From: CATQHW01 sp965243545
Lineage (GTDB): Bacteria > Spirochaetota > Spirochaetia > SZUA-6 > Bin103
Assembly: GCA_965243545.1 (NCBI GenBank)
Contig: OZ251573.1
Location: forward strand, 496,001-560,000
Length of the DNA stretch: 64,000 nt
Reading direction: 5' to 3'
Below, in pieces: positions 18,494-28,001 of this stretch (positions are counted from its first letter, which is position 1; every line of letters begins with the position of its first letter). The notes beneath the pieces were generated by a model. That model was not told the origin of the DNA. It searched no databases and saw only the letters and a program-made list of their open reading frames with translations. Both the position numbers and the translations under genes were made by a program.

Positions 18494-19510
18494 GTGTTGA
18501 GGCGGTACCGCACGTCGGCCGATGGCGATCACGCCGTCGCCGCCGGCGTCTATACGCGCGGCGAACACGGCATCGAACGCGGCCACTTCGGGCGCGACGC
18601 GCTTGCGGTCATCGGCCGCCTGCAGCGCGCCGGCCACGAGGCGTACGTGGTCGGCGGCGCCATCCGCGACCTGCTCACCGGGCGCTCGCCAAAGGACATC
18701 GACGTCGCCACCAGCGCCCGCCCGCGCGCGGTCACGCGGCTGTTTTCCCGCGCGCGCATCATCGGGCGGCGCTTCAAGCTCGTGCACGTGCCGGCCGGCC
18801 GGTCCGGCATCCTGGAGGTGTCGACCTTTCGCGGTCCGGGCACGGACGGCAACAATCATTACGGCACGCTGGCCGAGGACGCGGTGCGCCGGGACTTCAC
18901 GGTCAACGGATTGTACTACTGTCCCCGGCGCCAGCAGATCGTCGACTACGTGGACGGTCTGCGCGACCTCACCGCGCGCCGCCTGCGGACCATCGGCGAC
19001 GCCGAACAGGCGTTCGTGGACGACCCGGTGCGCATGTTGCGGGCGGTCAAGTACGCCGCCTTCCTGGGCGTGCGCGTGCCCGAGCACTACCGGCGGCTGA
19101 TCCGGCGGCACGCCGCGCTGCTCGGCCGGTGCCCGGCCGGCCGCTTGAGCGAGGAGCTGCGCAAGCTGCTCGCCTCCGGCAACGGGTCGGACATCCTGCT
19201 CGACTGCGCGCGTCTGGGGCTTCTGCCCGAGTTGCTGCCCGCGGTCGCCGGGCGGGTGCGGCCGCGGCGCCAGGACCCGCTGATCGCCGAGCTGGCCCGC
19301 ATCGAGCGCACCTCCCCGGACGGCGACGCGGTGCGCCTGCGGGCCATGACGGCGCTGGCGGCGGCCGTGAACGGGGACGGCGGGGGGGAACCCTCCCTGC
19401 GCGGCGTCAAGCAGGTGTTCGCGCCGCTCACCATCACCAATGAAGACGCCCGCTCGATCGTCGACGCCCTGTGCGGCGCCGGGGCCTCGGGCGGCGGCAG
19501 GGGCCGGTAG
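18494..19510 (+). CDS. pcnB: Poly(A) polymerase / tRNA nucleotidyltransferase-like protein (PcnB type)
   Basis: Class II nucleotidyltransferase that adds A residues (or CCA) to RNA 3' ends. The head domain reads AYVVGGAIRDLLTGRSPKDIDVATSA with the catalytic DxD (DID), then FKLVHV, VSTFRG and EDAVRRDFTVNGLYY. The neck/body has DDPVRMLRAVKYAAFLG. The pattern YTRGEHGIERGHFGRDALAVI at the N-terminus favours PcnB over CCA-adding enzymes. GTG 18494 is preferred over starts inside the hrpA head. 338 aa; the C-terminal basic tail of E. coli PcnB is short here. Confidence 0.87.
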   Translation: MLRRYRTSADGDHAVAAGVYTRGEHGIERGHFGRDALAVIGRLQRAGHEAYVVGGAIRDLLTGRSPKDIDVATSARPRAVTRLFSRARIIGRRFKLVHVPAGRSGILEVSTFRGPGTDGNNHYGTLAEDAVRRDFTVNGLYYCPRRQQIVDYVDGLRDLTARRLRTIGDAEQAFVDDPVRMLRAVKYAAFLGVRVPEHYRRLIRRHAALLGRCPAGRLSEELRKLLASGNGSDILLDCARLGLLPELLPAVAGRVRPRRQDPLIAELARIERTSPDGDAVRLRAMTALAAAVNGDGGGEPSLRGVKQVFAPLTITNEDARSIVDALCGAGASGGGRGR

Positions 19511-19530
19511 CGCCGCACGGCCGCTCGGCG

Positions 19531-20415
19531 TCAGGTCGATGGGTGGCCCCGCCGTTGCGGCAGCAGGCTGCCGACCGTCACGTCGACCTGGCTCAGCATG
19601 AGGCCGGCGTACCGCTGCAAGCTGGTGGTGACCAGCTCCCGCAGGTCGTGCAGCCCGGAGCCGACCGCCACGCCCGACGGGACGTCGACGACCACCTCCA
19701 GCGCCCACGCGCCGGCCGACCTGCTGACGATCACGCGCGCCAGACGGAGGCGCGGATCGTGCTCGTGCAGGCAGTGGGCGACCATCTGCCGGAGCGCCGT
19801 CTGCGACACCGTCACGGCGCCGCGGCTCTCGCCCACCACCTCCGTCTTCTCGAACACCACCCCCTGTTTGCGGAGCACGCCGCGCTGCCAGAAGATCCGC
19901 AGGGCGTCCATCGCCATGTGCGCGTAGTCCCGGCGCACCTCGACGGGCGGCACCGGTATGACGTGCCGTCCTTCCGACTCGCGCGCCGTGCGGGCGGCGT
20001 CGATCTCTTCGCGGCTGGCGATCTCTTCGATGTGCAGGTACCGGTGCGGCGCCGGCAGTCCGAGCCGGCGCGTGATGAGCTGCACCATCTTCGCCGAGGT
20101 GCCGAGCACCAGCACGCGGTGCGGGCGCATGGCGGCTATGCGGCGCCGCGCCCCCTGCGCGGCGCGCGGATCGTGAAACACCGCCACCTTGACGGCGGCC
20201 AGCGCGTTGCCGGCGGCCTTGGCCGACCGGCCGCCCAGGATCTTCTGGTCGCAGATCAGCAGCCCGTCATCGATGATCAGATCCATGCCGTGGCGGGCGG
20301 CGATCAGCTGCGCGCGGAAGCTCTTGCCGGTGCCGCTGCGGCCGACCAGCGCGGTCACGCGCACGCCGCCGAGCCGCCACGTCAGGCGGTGGATCAGGGT
20401 TCGCAGCCACGTCAT
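19531..20415 (-). CDS. P-loop ATPase with C-terminal Asp23/Gls24-like domain
   Basis: The N-terminal half has a Walker A ALVGRSGTGKSFRA (residues ~22-35) and a possible Walker-B-like DLIIDDGLLI. It continues with AVKVAVFHDPRAAQGARRRIAAM and RVLVLGTSAKMVQLI. A C-terminal ~100-residue block alternates beta strands and helices (ALEVVVDVPSGVAVG ... ELVTTSLQRYAGLMLSQVDVTVGSLL) in the pattern of Asp23/Gls24 envelope-stress proteins. I do not know a characterised protein with this combination; the Asp23 call is by pattern. Its start lies inside the 3' end of the pseudouridine synthase gene (149-bp overlap), so the two are probably co-transcribed. Confidence 0.72.
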   Translation of the reverse strand: MTWLRTLIHRLTWRLGGVRVTALVGRSGTGKSFRAQLIAARHGMDLIIDDGLLICDQKILGGRSAKAAGNALAAVKVAVFHDPRAAQGARRRIAAMRPHRVLVLGTSAKMVQLITRRLGLPAPHRYLHIEEIASREEIDAARTARESEGRHVIPVPPVEVRRDYAHMAMDALRIFWQRGVLRKQGVVFEKTEVVGESRGAVTVSQTALRQMVAHCLHEHDPRLRLARVIVSRSAGAWALEVVVDVPSGVAVGSGLHDLRELVTTSLQRYAGLMLSQVDVTVGSLLPQRRGHPST

Positions 20416-21412
20416 CGATGTACCGGGCGCGCAACGCGGCTACGGCCCGTCCCCAGCCGGCGGAGTGGCGGGCGAGCCGCGCAAGATCGGGCGGCGCCTC
20501 CATCCACCGTGCACCAGCGTAGCGCAGAAGGGAAGGGTCGTCCGAGCACAGCAACCAGGCGTGCAGAAACGGCCGCCGCCGGTGCGGCGAGCCGTAGCGC
20601 CGGTCGCCGGCCAACGGCATGCCGGCCGCCGCGCAGAGCGCCCGCACCTGGTGACGGCGGCCGGTGCGGGTGGTGACCGCCGCCAGCGTCAGGCCGCCGG
20701 CGGCGCCGATCGGCCGGAAGTCGGCGAACAGCGGGGCGGCGCCGGCGTCGATCACCGCCCGGCGGCGCGCCGGGTCATAGCGCAGGCGCGCCTGCAGCCG
20801 CTGCGGCCGGCGCGCCGCCCGTTCCACCAGCGCCAGGTAGACCTTGGCCGCGCGGCGTTCGCGCAGCAGGGCGGTCAGGTCGCGCGCCGCGTCGATGGTC
20901 ATGGCGTAGATCAGCAGGCCGGAGCAGATGCGGTCCAACCGGTGCACGGCGGCCGGACGGAACGACAGCGACGCCGCCGCGCGGTCGGCCAGCGCCGGTT
21001 CCAGGAGGTGGTTGAGCGGCAACGGCCGCTCGGTGGCCGGCCCGGCGACCGCCACGCCGGCCGGTTTGCTGATCACGAACAGGTGCTCGGTGTCCAGGAT
21101 CGCCGGCAGCGTCGGCGCCGCCCGGGGGCCGGGGCGGGCGGGCGTTCCGGAGCGGGCGGGCGATACGAAGCCCGCCGGCTGGCCGGCCGGCGCGGGCGCC
21201 AGCGGCGGCGGCAGGGCGATCCGGTCGCCGGCCGCCACGCGGGCGCCGGGCATGGTCCGCGCGCCGTTGAGGCGGACCGCGCCGGTGCGCAGCAGGCGGT
21301 ACAGCAGGCTGAGCGGCGCGGACGGCAGCATCCGGCGCAGCACGCGGTCGACGCGCCGCCCGTGGTCGTTGCGTTGCGCCTGGAAGCCGCCGTCCGGCCC
21401 GCCGTCGGTCAC
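20267..21412 (-). CDS. RluA-family pseudouridine synthase (RluC/RluD-like)
   Basis: It isomerises uridines in 23S rRNA. An S4-like N-terminal segment (RRVDRVLRRMLPSAPLSLLYRLLRTGAVRLNG) precedes the catalytic domain with the HRLD motif (AAVHRLDRICSGLLIYA; Asp is the nucleophile), KVYLALVE, TRTGRRHQVRALCAAAGMPLAGDRRYG and FLHAW. GTG 21412 is the probable start. The frame runs 149 bp into the following ATPase gene, and the last ~50 residues look like out-of-frame sequence, so the functional protein may effectively end near RARYIDD. RluC versus RluD cannot be settled by eye. Confidence 0.85.
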   Translation of the reverse strand: MTDGGPDGGFQAQRNDHGRRVDRVLRRMLPSAPLSLLYRLLRTGAVRLNGARTMPGARVAAGDRIALPPPLAPAPAGQPAGFVSPARSGTPARPGPRAAPTLPAILDTEHLFVISKPAGVAVAGPATERPLPLNHLLEPALADRAAASLSFRPAAVHRLDRICSGLLIYAMTIDAARDLTALLRERRAAKVYLALVERAARRPQRLQARLRYDPARRRAVIDAGAAPLFADFRPIGAAGGLTLAAVTTRTGRRHQVRALCAAAGMPLAGDRRYGSPHRRRPFLHAWLLCSDDPSLLRYAGARWMEAPPDLARLARHSAGWGRAVAALRARYIDDVAANPDPPPDVAARRRARDRAGRPQRHRQELPRAADRRPPRHGSDHR

Positions 21413-21510
21413 GCCGCCAGGGTGCCGGAAACGCGCGCGCGGCGCACGATCCGGCCGGCGCGCGCCGCCGGCCGCGTCCGTGGTAGCATGACGGCGGAGG
21501 TGGTATCGAC

Positions 21511-22612
<1,102 letters not shown>

Positions 22613-22622
22613 CGGCCGTCCG

Positions 22623-23774
22623 GTGAGGCGGCGGCGATGGGCGGCGCTGGCGGCGGCGGTCTGCTGGGCGGCCGCCCTGCCGGCGGTTGCCCAGACGGAC
22701 GACGGCGCCGCGCCGGAGCCGTTGCGGGTCGGCTTCAGCCCGCTGGCGGCGGGAGAGCTGGCCGCCGAGCACCGCCATCTGGCCGACGCGCTGCCGCGCC
22801 TGCTGCGCGAGCGGCTTGCCGGGATCGACGGGGTGGAGACAGTGGAAGCGGACGCGCCGGCCGGCGCGCTGCCGCGGCTGATCGCCGCCGGCGCCGGTCT
22901 GGACGTGCTGGTCTGGGGCCGGATCGAGCCGGTTGCCGAACACCTGCGGCTGGAATGGCGCGCCCTGGACGCGGCGCAGGCGCGGCGGGTCTGGTCGTAT
23001 TCCGAATCGGGGGAGGTCGACGCGCTGCTGGCCGCGGTGGCGCCGGCGGCCGACCGGCTGGCGCCGGTGCTGATGGGGCAGCCGTGGTCGCGGCTGGCGG
23101 TCGAACCGACCCCGGACGACGCCGCCGTGCGTCTCGACGGGGCGCTGATCGGCATCGGCCCGACGCTGTTGCGCTACACCGCGCCGCGGCGCGCCGAGCT
23201 CACGGTCTCCCGCCCCGGCTACCACGACGACGTGCGGCCGGTGGAGCTGGAGCCGGGTCAGGAGCTGCGCGTCGCCGTGGAGCTTGCGCCGCGCGACCTC
23301 GGCGCCGTGCTGGTCGACTCGCGGCCGGCCGGCGCCGCCGTCTACCTGGGGTCAGCGTACGCGGGCGATACCCCGGTGCGGCTGCCGCGTCCCCCGGCCG
23401 ACACCCCGCTGGCGCTGGCGCTGGACGGCTACGCGGACGCCGCCGCCCGGCTCGGGCCGGCCACGCCGGATACGCTCACGGTGACCCTGCCGCCGGCCGG
23501 CTTCGACGCCGCCGCGGCGCAGGACGCCGGCCGCGGCCGGTTCTATGACGAGCTCGGCTGGTTGGCCGTGTCGATCCTGCCGCCCCTGGTGCTGAGCGCG
23601 CTGGTCACCGACTCCGCGGCGCGCGACCAGGCGCTGGGACAGGACTGGCAGCCGGCCACGGTCGGGCTCACCATCGGCGCGGCGGCGGCGGTGGGCTACT
23701 CCGTCTACCGGCTGGTGCGTACCATTGGCGTGATGATCGACTACACCGAGACGGCCGAACGGCAGGCGGGCTGA
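22623..23774 (+). CDS. Secreted/membrane PEGA-domain protein, function unknown
   Basis: A 383-residue protein with a signal peptide (AALAAAVCWAAALPAVAQ). A domain like the start of outer-membrane/penicillin-binding activators follows (LRVGFSPLAAGELAAEHRHLADALPRLLRERL), then tandem PEGA-like beta domains (AVRLDGALIGIGPTLL; DSRPAGAAVYLGSAYAGDTPVRLP). Near the C-terminus are one or two membrane segments (WLAVSILPPLVLSALV; VGLTIGAAAAVGYSVYRLV). Multi-PEGA proteins of this type are common in spirochaetes and are envelope-located. GTG start, 10 nt after prfB and 1 nt before ftsY, so likely one operon. Confidence 0.75.
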   Translation: MRRRRWAALAAAVCWAAALPAVAQTDDGAAPEPLRVGFSPLAAGELAAEHRHLADALPRLLRERLAGIDGVETVEADAPAGALPRLIAAGAGLDVLVWGRIEPVAEHLRLEWRALDAAQARRVWSYSESGEVDALLAAVAPAADRLAPVLMGQPWSRLAVEPTPDDAAVRLDGALIGIGPTLLRYTAPRRAELTVSRPGYHDDVRPVELEPGQELRVAVELAPRDLGAVLVDSRPAGAAVYLGSAYAGDTPVRLPRPPADTPLALALDGYADAAARLGPATPDTLTVTLPPAGFDAAAAQDAGRGRFYDELGWLAVSILPPLVLSALVTDSAARDQALGQDWQPATVGLTIGAAAAVGYSVYRLVRTIGVMIDYTETAERQAG

Positions 23775-23775
23775 C

Positions 23776-24615
23776 GTGTTCGGCTTGGGAAAACGGCTCC
23801 GCGAGCTGTTCGGATCGCAGCCGGAACGGCTCGACCTGATTGAGGATACGCTGCTGGAAGCCGACATCGGCCCGCGCACGGTGGCCGAGCTGCTCGACGG
23901 CCTGGACGGCCGCGCGGGCCGCGGCGACCGGGCGATCGGGGCGATCCGCGCGCGCGTGCTTGAGCGCCTGCGCCCGGCGGCGTTCGAGCTCGACGCCGGA
24001 TCGCTGTCGGTGGTGATGGCGGTCGGCGTCAACGGCGTCGGCAAGACCACCAATCTGGCCAAGCTGGGGGCGCTCCTCAAGCGGCGCCGGCGGCGCGTGC
24101 TGTTCGCCGCCGCCGACACGTTCCGCGCCGCCGCCGCGGAGCAGATCGGCGCGCACGGCCGGCGCCTCGACATCCCGGTGGTGGCGCAGGCGCAGGGGGC
24201 GGACGCGGGCGCCGTGCTGTTCGACGCCATCGACAGCGCCATCGCCCGCTCGATAGACGTGGTGCTGGCCGACACGTCCGGGCGCATGCACACCAACGCC
24301 GGGCTCGACGCCGAGCTGCGCAAGCTGGTGCGCATAGCCGAGCGGCGGCAGGTCGCCGTGCACCGGCTGCTGGTGGTCGACGCCACCACCGGCCGCAACG
24401 CCTACGACCAGGCGCGCATCTTCCGCGACGGCGCCGGCGTCGACTCGATCCTGCTGGCCAAGCTCGACGCCACCGCCAAGGGCGGGGCGGTGCTCGACAT
24501 CTGCCACGCGCTCGGCCTCGGCGTCTCCTTCGTCGGCACCGGCGAGCGGATGCAGGACCTGGCCCGCTTCGACCCACAGATATACGCCGCGGCCCTGCTC
24601 GACGACCGCGCATGA
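23776..24615 (+). CDS. ftsY: Signal recognition particle receptor FtsY
   Basis: GTPase that receives SRP-ribosome complexes at the membrane. It is the short type: an NG domain only (279 aa), without the long acidic A domain of E. coli. N-terminal amphipathic helix FGLGKRLRELFG. G motifs: GVNGVGKTTNLAKLGALL, ADTFRAAAAEQ, DTSGRMHTN, LAKLDATAKGG. The GTG at 23776 begins 1 nt after the PEGA gene. ATGA overlap with the next gene. Confidence 0.96.
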   Translation: MFGLGKRLRELFGSQPERLDLIEDTLLEADIGPRTVAELLDGLDGRAGRGDRAIGAIRARVLERLRPAAFELDAGSLSVVMAVGVNGVGKTTNLAKLGALLKRRRRRVLFAAADTFRAAAAEQIGAHGRRLDIPVVAQAQGADAGAVLFDAIDSAIARSIDVVLADTSGRMHTNAGLDAELRKLVRIAERRQVAVHRLLVVDATTGRNAYDQARIFRDGAGVDSILLAKLDATAKGGAVLDICHALGLGVSFVGTGERMQDLARFDPQIYAAALLDDRA

Positions 24616-25913
24616 CGGCGGTCCGCCGGGCCGTGACGCCGGCGTTGGCCGCGCCGGCGCTGGCGGCGGCGTTCGCGGCCGCCGCGGCGCTCTTCGCCGG
24701 CGCCCAGAGCGGCGGCGGGGCCGCGCCCGCAGTGGACGCCGGGCGCGAAACGCACGAATTGGAATCGGTCCACTTAGTGGACTCCGTCCACTACCGCTCG
24801 AACGCGATCGGCATCCCGTTCGAGCGCGTCACGCCGGCGCAGGCCGGCGACCACCGGTTCGTCCTGGTCGACCGCCCCGCCGTCGAGCAGGGCGAGACCA
24901 CCCTGACCGACCGCGTGCTGCTGGAGGACGGCCGGGAAGTCCGGCGCTGGGAGACGCGGCGCGGCGCCGCCGGCGACCTGCTGGCCGAATACGACTACGT
25001 CGGCGGTGAACTGGTCGACGAGCGCGTCTTCTACGCCGACGGACGGCTTTCGGCCACCTACGCCTATGAAGGCGGCGAGCTGGTGAACCGCGCCACCTAT
25101 ACGTACGAACCCCGCACGGTGCGCGTCGAGTCGACCGACGGCGACGGAACGGTGTGGTACCGGGCGACCTATGAGCTGGCGGCGACCGGCCAGGTGCGCG
25201 ACTTCGTCCTGCTCGATCCGGGGCAGGACCGGTTCGACGCCCGCTTCGTGTTCGGGGGCGGCGCCCTGGTCGAGGAGATCGTCGAAGCCGGCGCGACGCG
25301 GCTGGTGTCGCGTTACCTGGCCGGCGCGCGCTATCGGGTCGAGGAGTGGCGGGACGGCGAGCTGCGCAGCGTCCGCGATCTGGAGCGCTCCCCGGAGGGG
25401 TTCCTGATCGCCGAGACGCGGACCGAGCCGGCGGCCGACCGGCGCACGATCACCCGCTTTGACGCCGCCGGACAGGTGATCGAGGTGATTACCGAGGAAC
25501 GCGGGGAGCAGGTTGCGTCGGTGCGGCACCGCCGCGACGACGCCGGCAGGATCGTCACCACGCAGCGCGAGACCGGCGACGGCGGCGAGCGGTGGGACTT
25601 CCGGTACGCGGTCGACGCGCGGGCCGCGGCCGCGGCCGCCGGCGGCCCGGACGACCGGCTGCGGGAAGTCCGCCACCGGCAGAACGGCGTGCTGGTGTCG
25701 GTCGCGGCCTACCGGGAGTCCGGCGATTCGGAGTCCGGCGACTCGGGGTCTGGCGGCGGGCCGCCGTTGCGGCAGGTCGACTACTACCGCGACGGCGTAC
25801 CCGAACGCCGCGTGTTCTTTCGCGGCGACGAGCGGCTCCGCGAGCAGGTGATCCGCGACGGCGCGGTGATCCGCGAGCGCGTATTCGATGGCGGCGCGGG
25901 CGCGGACGGCTGA
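24612..25913 (+). CDS. Secreted YD/MORN-like repeat protein linked to LolCDE, function unknown
   Basis: A 433-residue protein with a signal peptide (ALAAAFAAAAALFAGAQ). The body is made of short beta repeats with a G-x-L-x(8-14)-Y pattern, such as YDYVGGELVDERVFYADGRL and YAYEGGELVNRATYTY. These resemble MORN/YD-type repeats that build long beta sheets. It sits between ftsY and lolC with coding overlaps on both sides (ATGA at the start, 26 bp at the end), so it is made with the lipoprotein-export machinery. Its role there is unknown. A 15-bp repeat near residue 370 encodes ESGDS/ESGDS. Confidence 0.7.
   Translation: MTAVRRAVTPALAAPALAAAFAAAAALFAGAQSGGGAAPAVDAGRETHELESVHLVDSVHYRSNAIGIPFERVTPAQAGDHRFVLVDRPAVEQGETTLTDRVLLEDGREVRRWETRRGAAGDLLAEYDYVGGELVDERVFYADGRLSATYAYEGGELVNRATYTYEPRTVRVESTDGDGTVWYRATYELAATGQVRDFVLLDPGQDRFDARFVFGGGALVEEIVEAGATRLVSRYLAGARYRVEEWRDGELRSVRDLERSPEGFLIAETRTEPAADRRTITRFDAAGQVIEVITEERGEQVASVRHRRDDAGRIVTTQRETGDGGERWDFRYAVDARAAAAAAGGPDDRLREVRHRQNGVLVSVAAYRESGDSESGDSGSGGGPPLRQVDYYRDGVPERRVFFRGDERLREQVIRDGAVIRERVFDGGAGADG
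25716..25745 (+). repeat. 15-bp tandem repeat in the Lol-linked secreted protein gene
   Basis: GAGTCCGGCGATTCG (25716-25730) and GAGTCCGGCGACTCG (25731-25745), with a diverged third unit after, encode ESGDS repeats. Confidence 0.8.
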
Positions 25914-27282
25914 ACCGGCGCCGGCGCGCTCCGCCGCCGCCGGCGACGTCCGGTTGGCGCTGGCCCTGGTCGCCGCCCACCTGCGCGGACGCCGCGGACC
26001 GGGCGGCAGCGGCGGACCGGGCGGCGGTTTGGCCGGCGGCCGCGCGTCGCTGGCGCTGGCGGTGGCCGGCATGGCGGCCGGGGTGATGATGCTCACCAGC
26101 GTGCTCGGCATCATGAACGGGCTGCAGCTCGGCTACGTGGAAGACCTGGTCGAGATCGGCTCCTTCCACCTGCGGATCGACCGTAGCGGCGGCCGTCCGG
26201 TCGCGCCGGCGGCGGTGGCGGCGATCGGCCGGCATCCGTCGGTGCGGACGGTCACGCCGCTGGCCGATCTGGTGACCATGGTCGGCCGCGCGGCATCCCC
26301 GGCCCGGCAGGTGATGACCGTGCGCGCGGTGCCGGCCGACGTGGCGGTCCGCGAACCGTCGTTCGCGGAGCAGCTCGGCCTGGGGCCGGTGCCGCTCGCG
26401 CGCGGCGCGGTGACGCTCGGCGCCGCCGCCGCGGTCGCGCTCGGCGTCGGCGCCGGGGACACGGTGGCCGTCAATCTGATCGACGCCGCGGCCGGCGGGC
26501 GGGGAGTGGCGCGCACCGCGCGGCTCACCGTCGCCGGCACGTTCGCCAGCGGCTTCGCCGACTTCGACCGGCACTGGGCGCTCATCTCGATGGAGACCGC
26601 GGCGCGGATGACCGGCGGGGCGCTGCCGCTTCAGTACGGCGTCAAGCTGCGCGAACGGTTCAGGGATCGGACGGCGCGCGCGGCGGCGGAGACGATCCTG
26701 GCCGGCGAATATCCGGACGGGGACTACCGGGTGCGCAGCTGGCGCGACTTCAACCGGTCGTTCTACGGCGCGCTGCGCACCGAGAAGCTGCTGATGTCGA
26801 CGCTCATCGGGCTGGTGTTCGTGGTGGTCGCCTTCAACGTCTTCCACGCCATGCGGCGCCGCATCCGGGAGCGCCGCCAGGAGATCGGCGTGCTGCGCGC
26901 TCTGGGAGCGACCCCGGCCATGCTGCGGATCGCCTACTCGGTGGAGGCTATCGCCGGCGGGGCGGCCGGCGTGGTGGTGGGCTTGGCGGCGGGGCTGGCG
27001 GTCGCCGACAACTTGGCGCCGTTGCTGCGGCTCACCGAAACGGTGACGGCCGCCCTGCTCGACGCGGCGCGGCCGTTCGCCGGGGACGCAAACGCGGCGC
27101 GGCTGCCGTTCCGCCCTCCGTCGATGTTCCGGCTCGCCGCGGTACCCAATCGGGTGCTGCTGCACGAGGCGGTGCTCACCTGCGTGGTCGCCATCGGCGC
27201 CGGGCTGATCGCGGCGCTGGCGGCGGGCCGCTGGCTGCGTGACGTGACGCCGGACCGCATCATGCGCGAGGCGCGGGAATGA
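25888..27282 (+). CDS. lolC: LolC/LolE-type lipoprotein-releasing ABC permease
   Basis: Inner-membrane permease that extracts lipoproteins for transfer to the outer membrane. A MacB/LolC topology is visible: an N-terminal TM (LALAVAGMAAGVMMLTSVLGIMNG), a large periplasmic domain, then three C-terminal TMs (LLMSTLIGLVFVVVAFNVFH; AGGAAGVVVGLAAGLAVADN; AVLTCVVAIGAGLIAALAAG). The FtsX-type loop RRRIRERRQEIGVLRALGATP is present. The N-terminus carries a Gly/Ala-rich stretch. The start at 25888 overlaps the previous gene by 26 bp; GTG 27279 of lolD overlaps its stop. Confidence 0.88.
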   Translation: MAARARTAEPAPARSAAAGDVRLALALVAAHLRGRRGPGGSGGPGGGLAGGRASLALAVAGMAAGVMMLTSVLGIMNGLQLGYVEDLVEIGSFHLRIDRSGGRPVAPAAVAAIGRHPSVRTVTPLADLVTMVGRAASPARQVMTVRAVPADVAVREPSFAEQLGLGPVPLARGAVTLGAAAAVALGVGAGDTVAVNLIDAAAGGRGVARTARLTVAGTFASGFADFDRHWALISMETAARMTGGALPLQYGVKLRERFRDRTARAAAETILAGEYPDGDYRVRSWRDFNRSFYGALRTEKLLMSTLIGLVFVVVAFNVFHAMRRRIRERRQEIGVLRALGATPAMLRIAYSVEAIAGGAAGVVVGLAAGLAVADNLAPLLRLTETVTAALLDAARPFAGDANAARLPFRPPSMFRLAAVPNRVLLHEAVLTCVVAIGAGLIAALAAGRWLRDVTPDRIMREARE

Positions 27283-28001
27283 GCGGGGCGGCGCTGGAGA
27301 TGCGCGCGGTCACCAAGCGGTACGGCCCGCGCGCCGGCGCCGGCGTGGTGCTGCGCGGCGTCGACCTGGAGCTGCGCCGCGGCGCGTCGGTGGCGGTGAC
27401 CGGCGTCAGCGGCTCCGGCAAAAGCACCCTGCTCAACCTGGCCGGCGGCCTGGACCGCGTCACCTCCGGCGCGGTGCGGCTGGACGGCGTCGACCTCACC
27501 GCGCTCGACGAGGTCGAGCTGGCGCTGCAGCGGCGCAAGCTCGGCATGATCTTCCAGTTCCATCACCTGTTGCGCGACTTCACGGTGCTGGAGAACGTGC
27601 TGATGCCGGCCCGCCTGCAGAACCGGCCCCGGGCCGCGGCGGCCGCGGCCGCCCGCGACGTGCTCGACCGCGTCGGGCTGGGCGGCGCCGGCGGCCGGTA
27701 TCCGGCCGAGCTGTCCGGCGGCGAGCAGCAGCGCGTGGCGGTGGCGCGGGCGCTCGCCGCGCAGCCGGCGCTGATCCTTGCCGACGAGCCGACCGGCAAC
27801 CTCGACCGGGCGGCGTCTGACGCGGTCGCCGACCTGCTGTTCGGTCTGGTCGCCGAACGCGGCGCGGCGTGCCTGCTGGTGACCCACGACGCCGGTCTGG
27901 CCGCGCGCGCCCAACGCGCGCTGACGCTCAGGGACGGCGTGCTGGAAGACGGCGGCGGTGAGACCGCCGGCGCCGAACCCGCCGGCGCCGGTCCGGCGTG
28001 A
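27279..28001 (+). CDS. lolD: Lipoprotein-releasing ABC ATPase LolD
   Basis: Powers LolC/LolE. Motifs: Walker A GVSGSGKSTLLNLAGGLD, Q-loop MIFQFHHLLRDFTVLENVLMP, signature LSGGEQQRVAVARAL, Walker B LILADEPTGNLD, H-loop LLVTHDAGLA. 240 aa, standard. It overlaps both neighbours by 4 nt, so LolC-D-E should be made in fixed ratio. Confidence 0.96.
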   Translation: MSGAALEMRAVTKRYGPRAGAGVVLRGVDLELRRGASVAVTGVSGSGKSTLLNLAGGLDRVTSGAVRLDGVDLTALDEVELALQRRKLGMIFQFHHLLRDFTVLENVLMPARLQNRPRAAAAAAARDVLDRVGLGGAGGRYPAELSGGEQQRVAVARALAAQPALILADEPTGNLDRAASDAVADLLFGLVAERGAACLLVTHDAGLAARAQRALTLRDGVLEDGGGETAGAEPAGAGPA

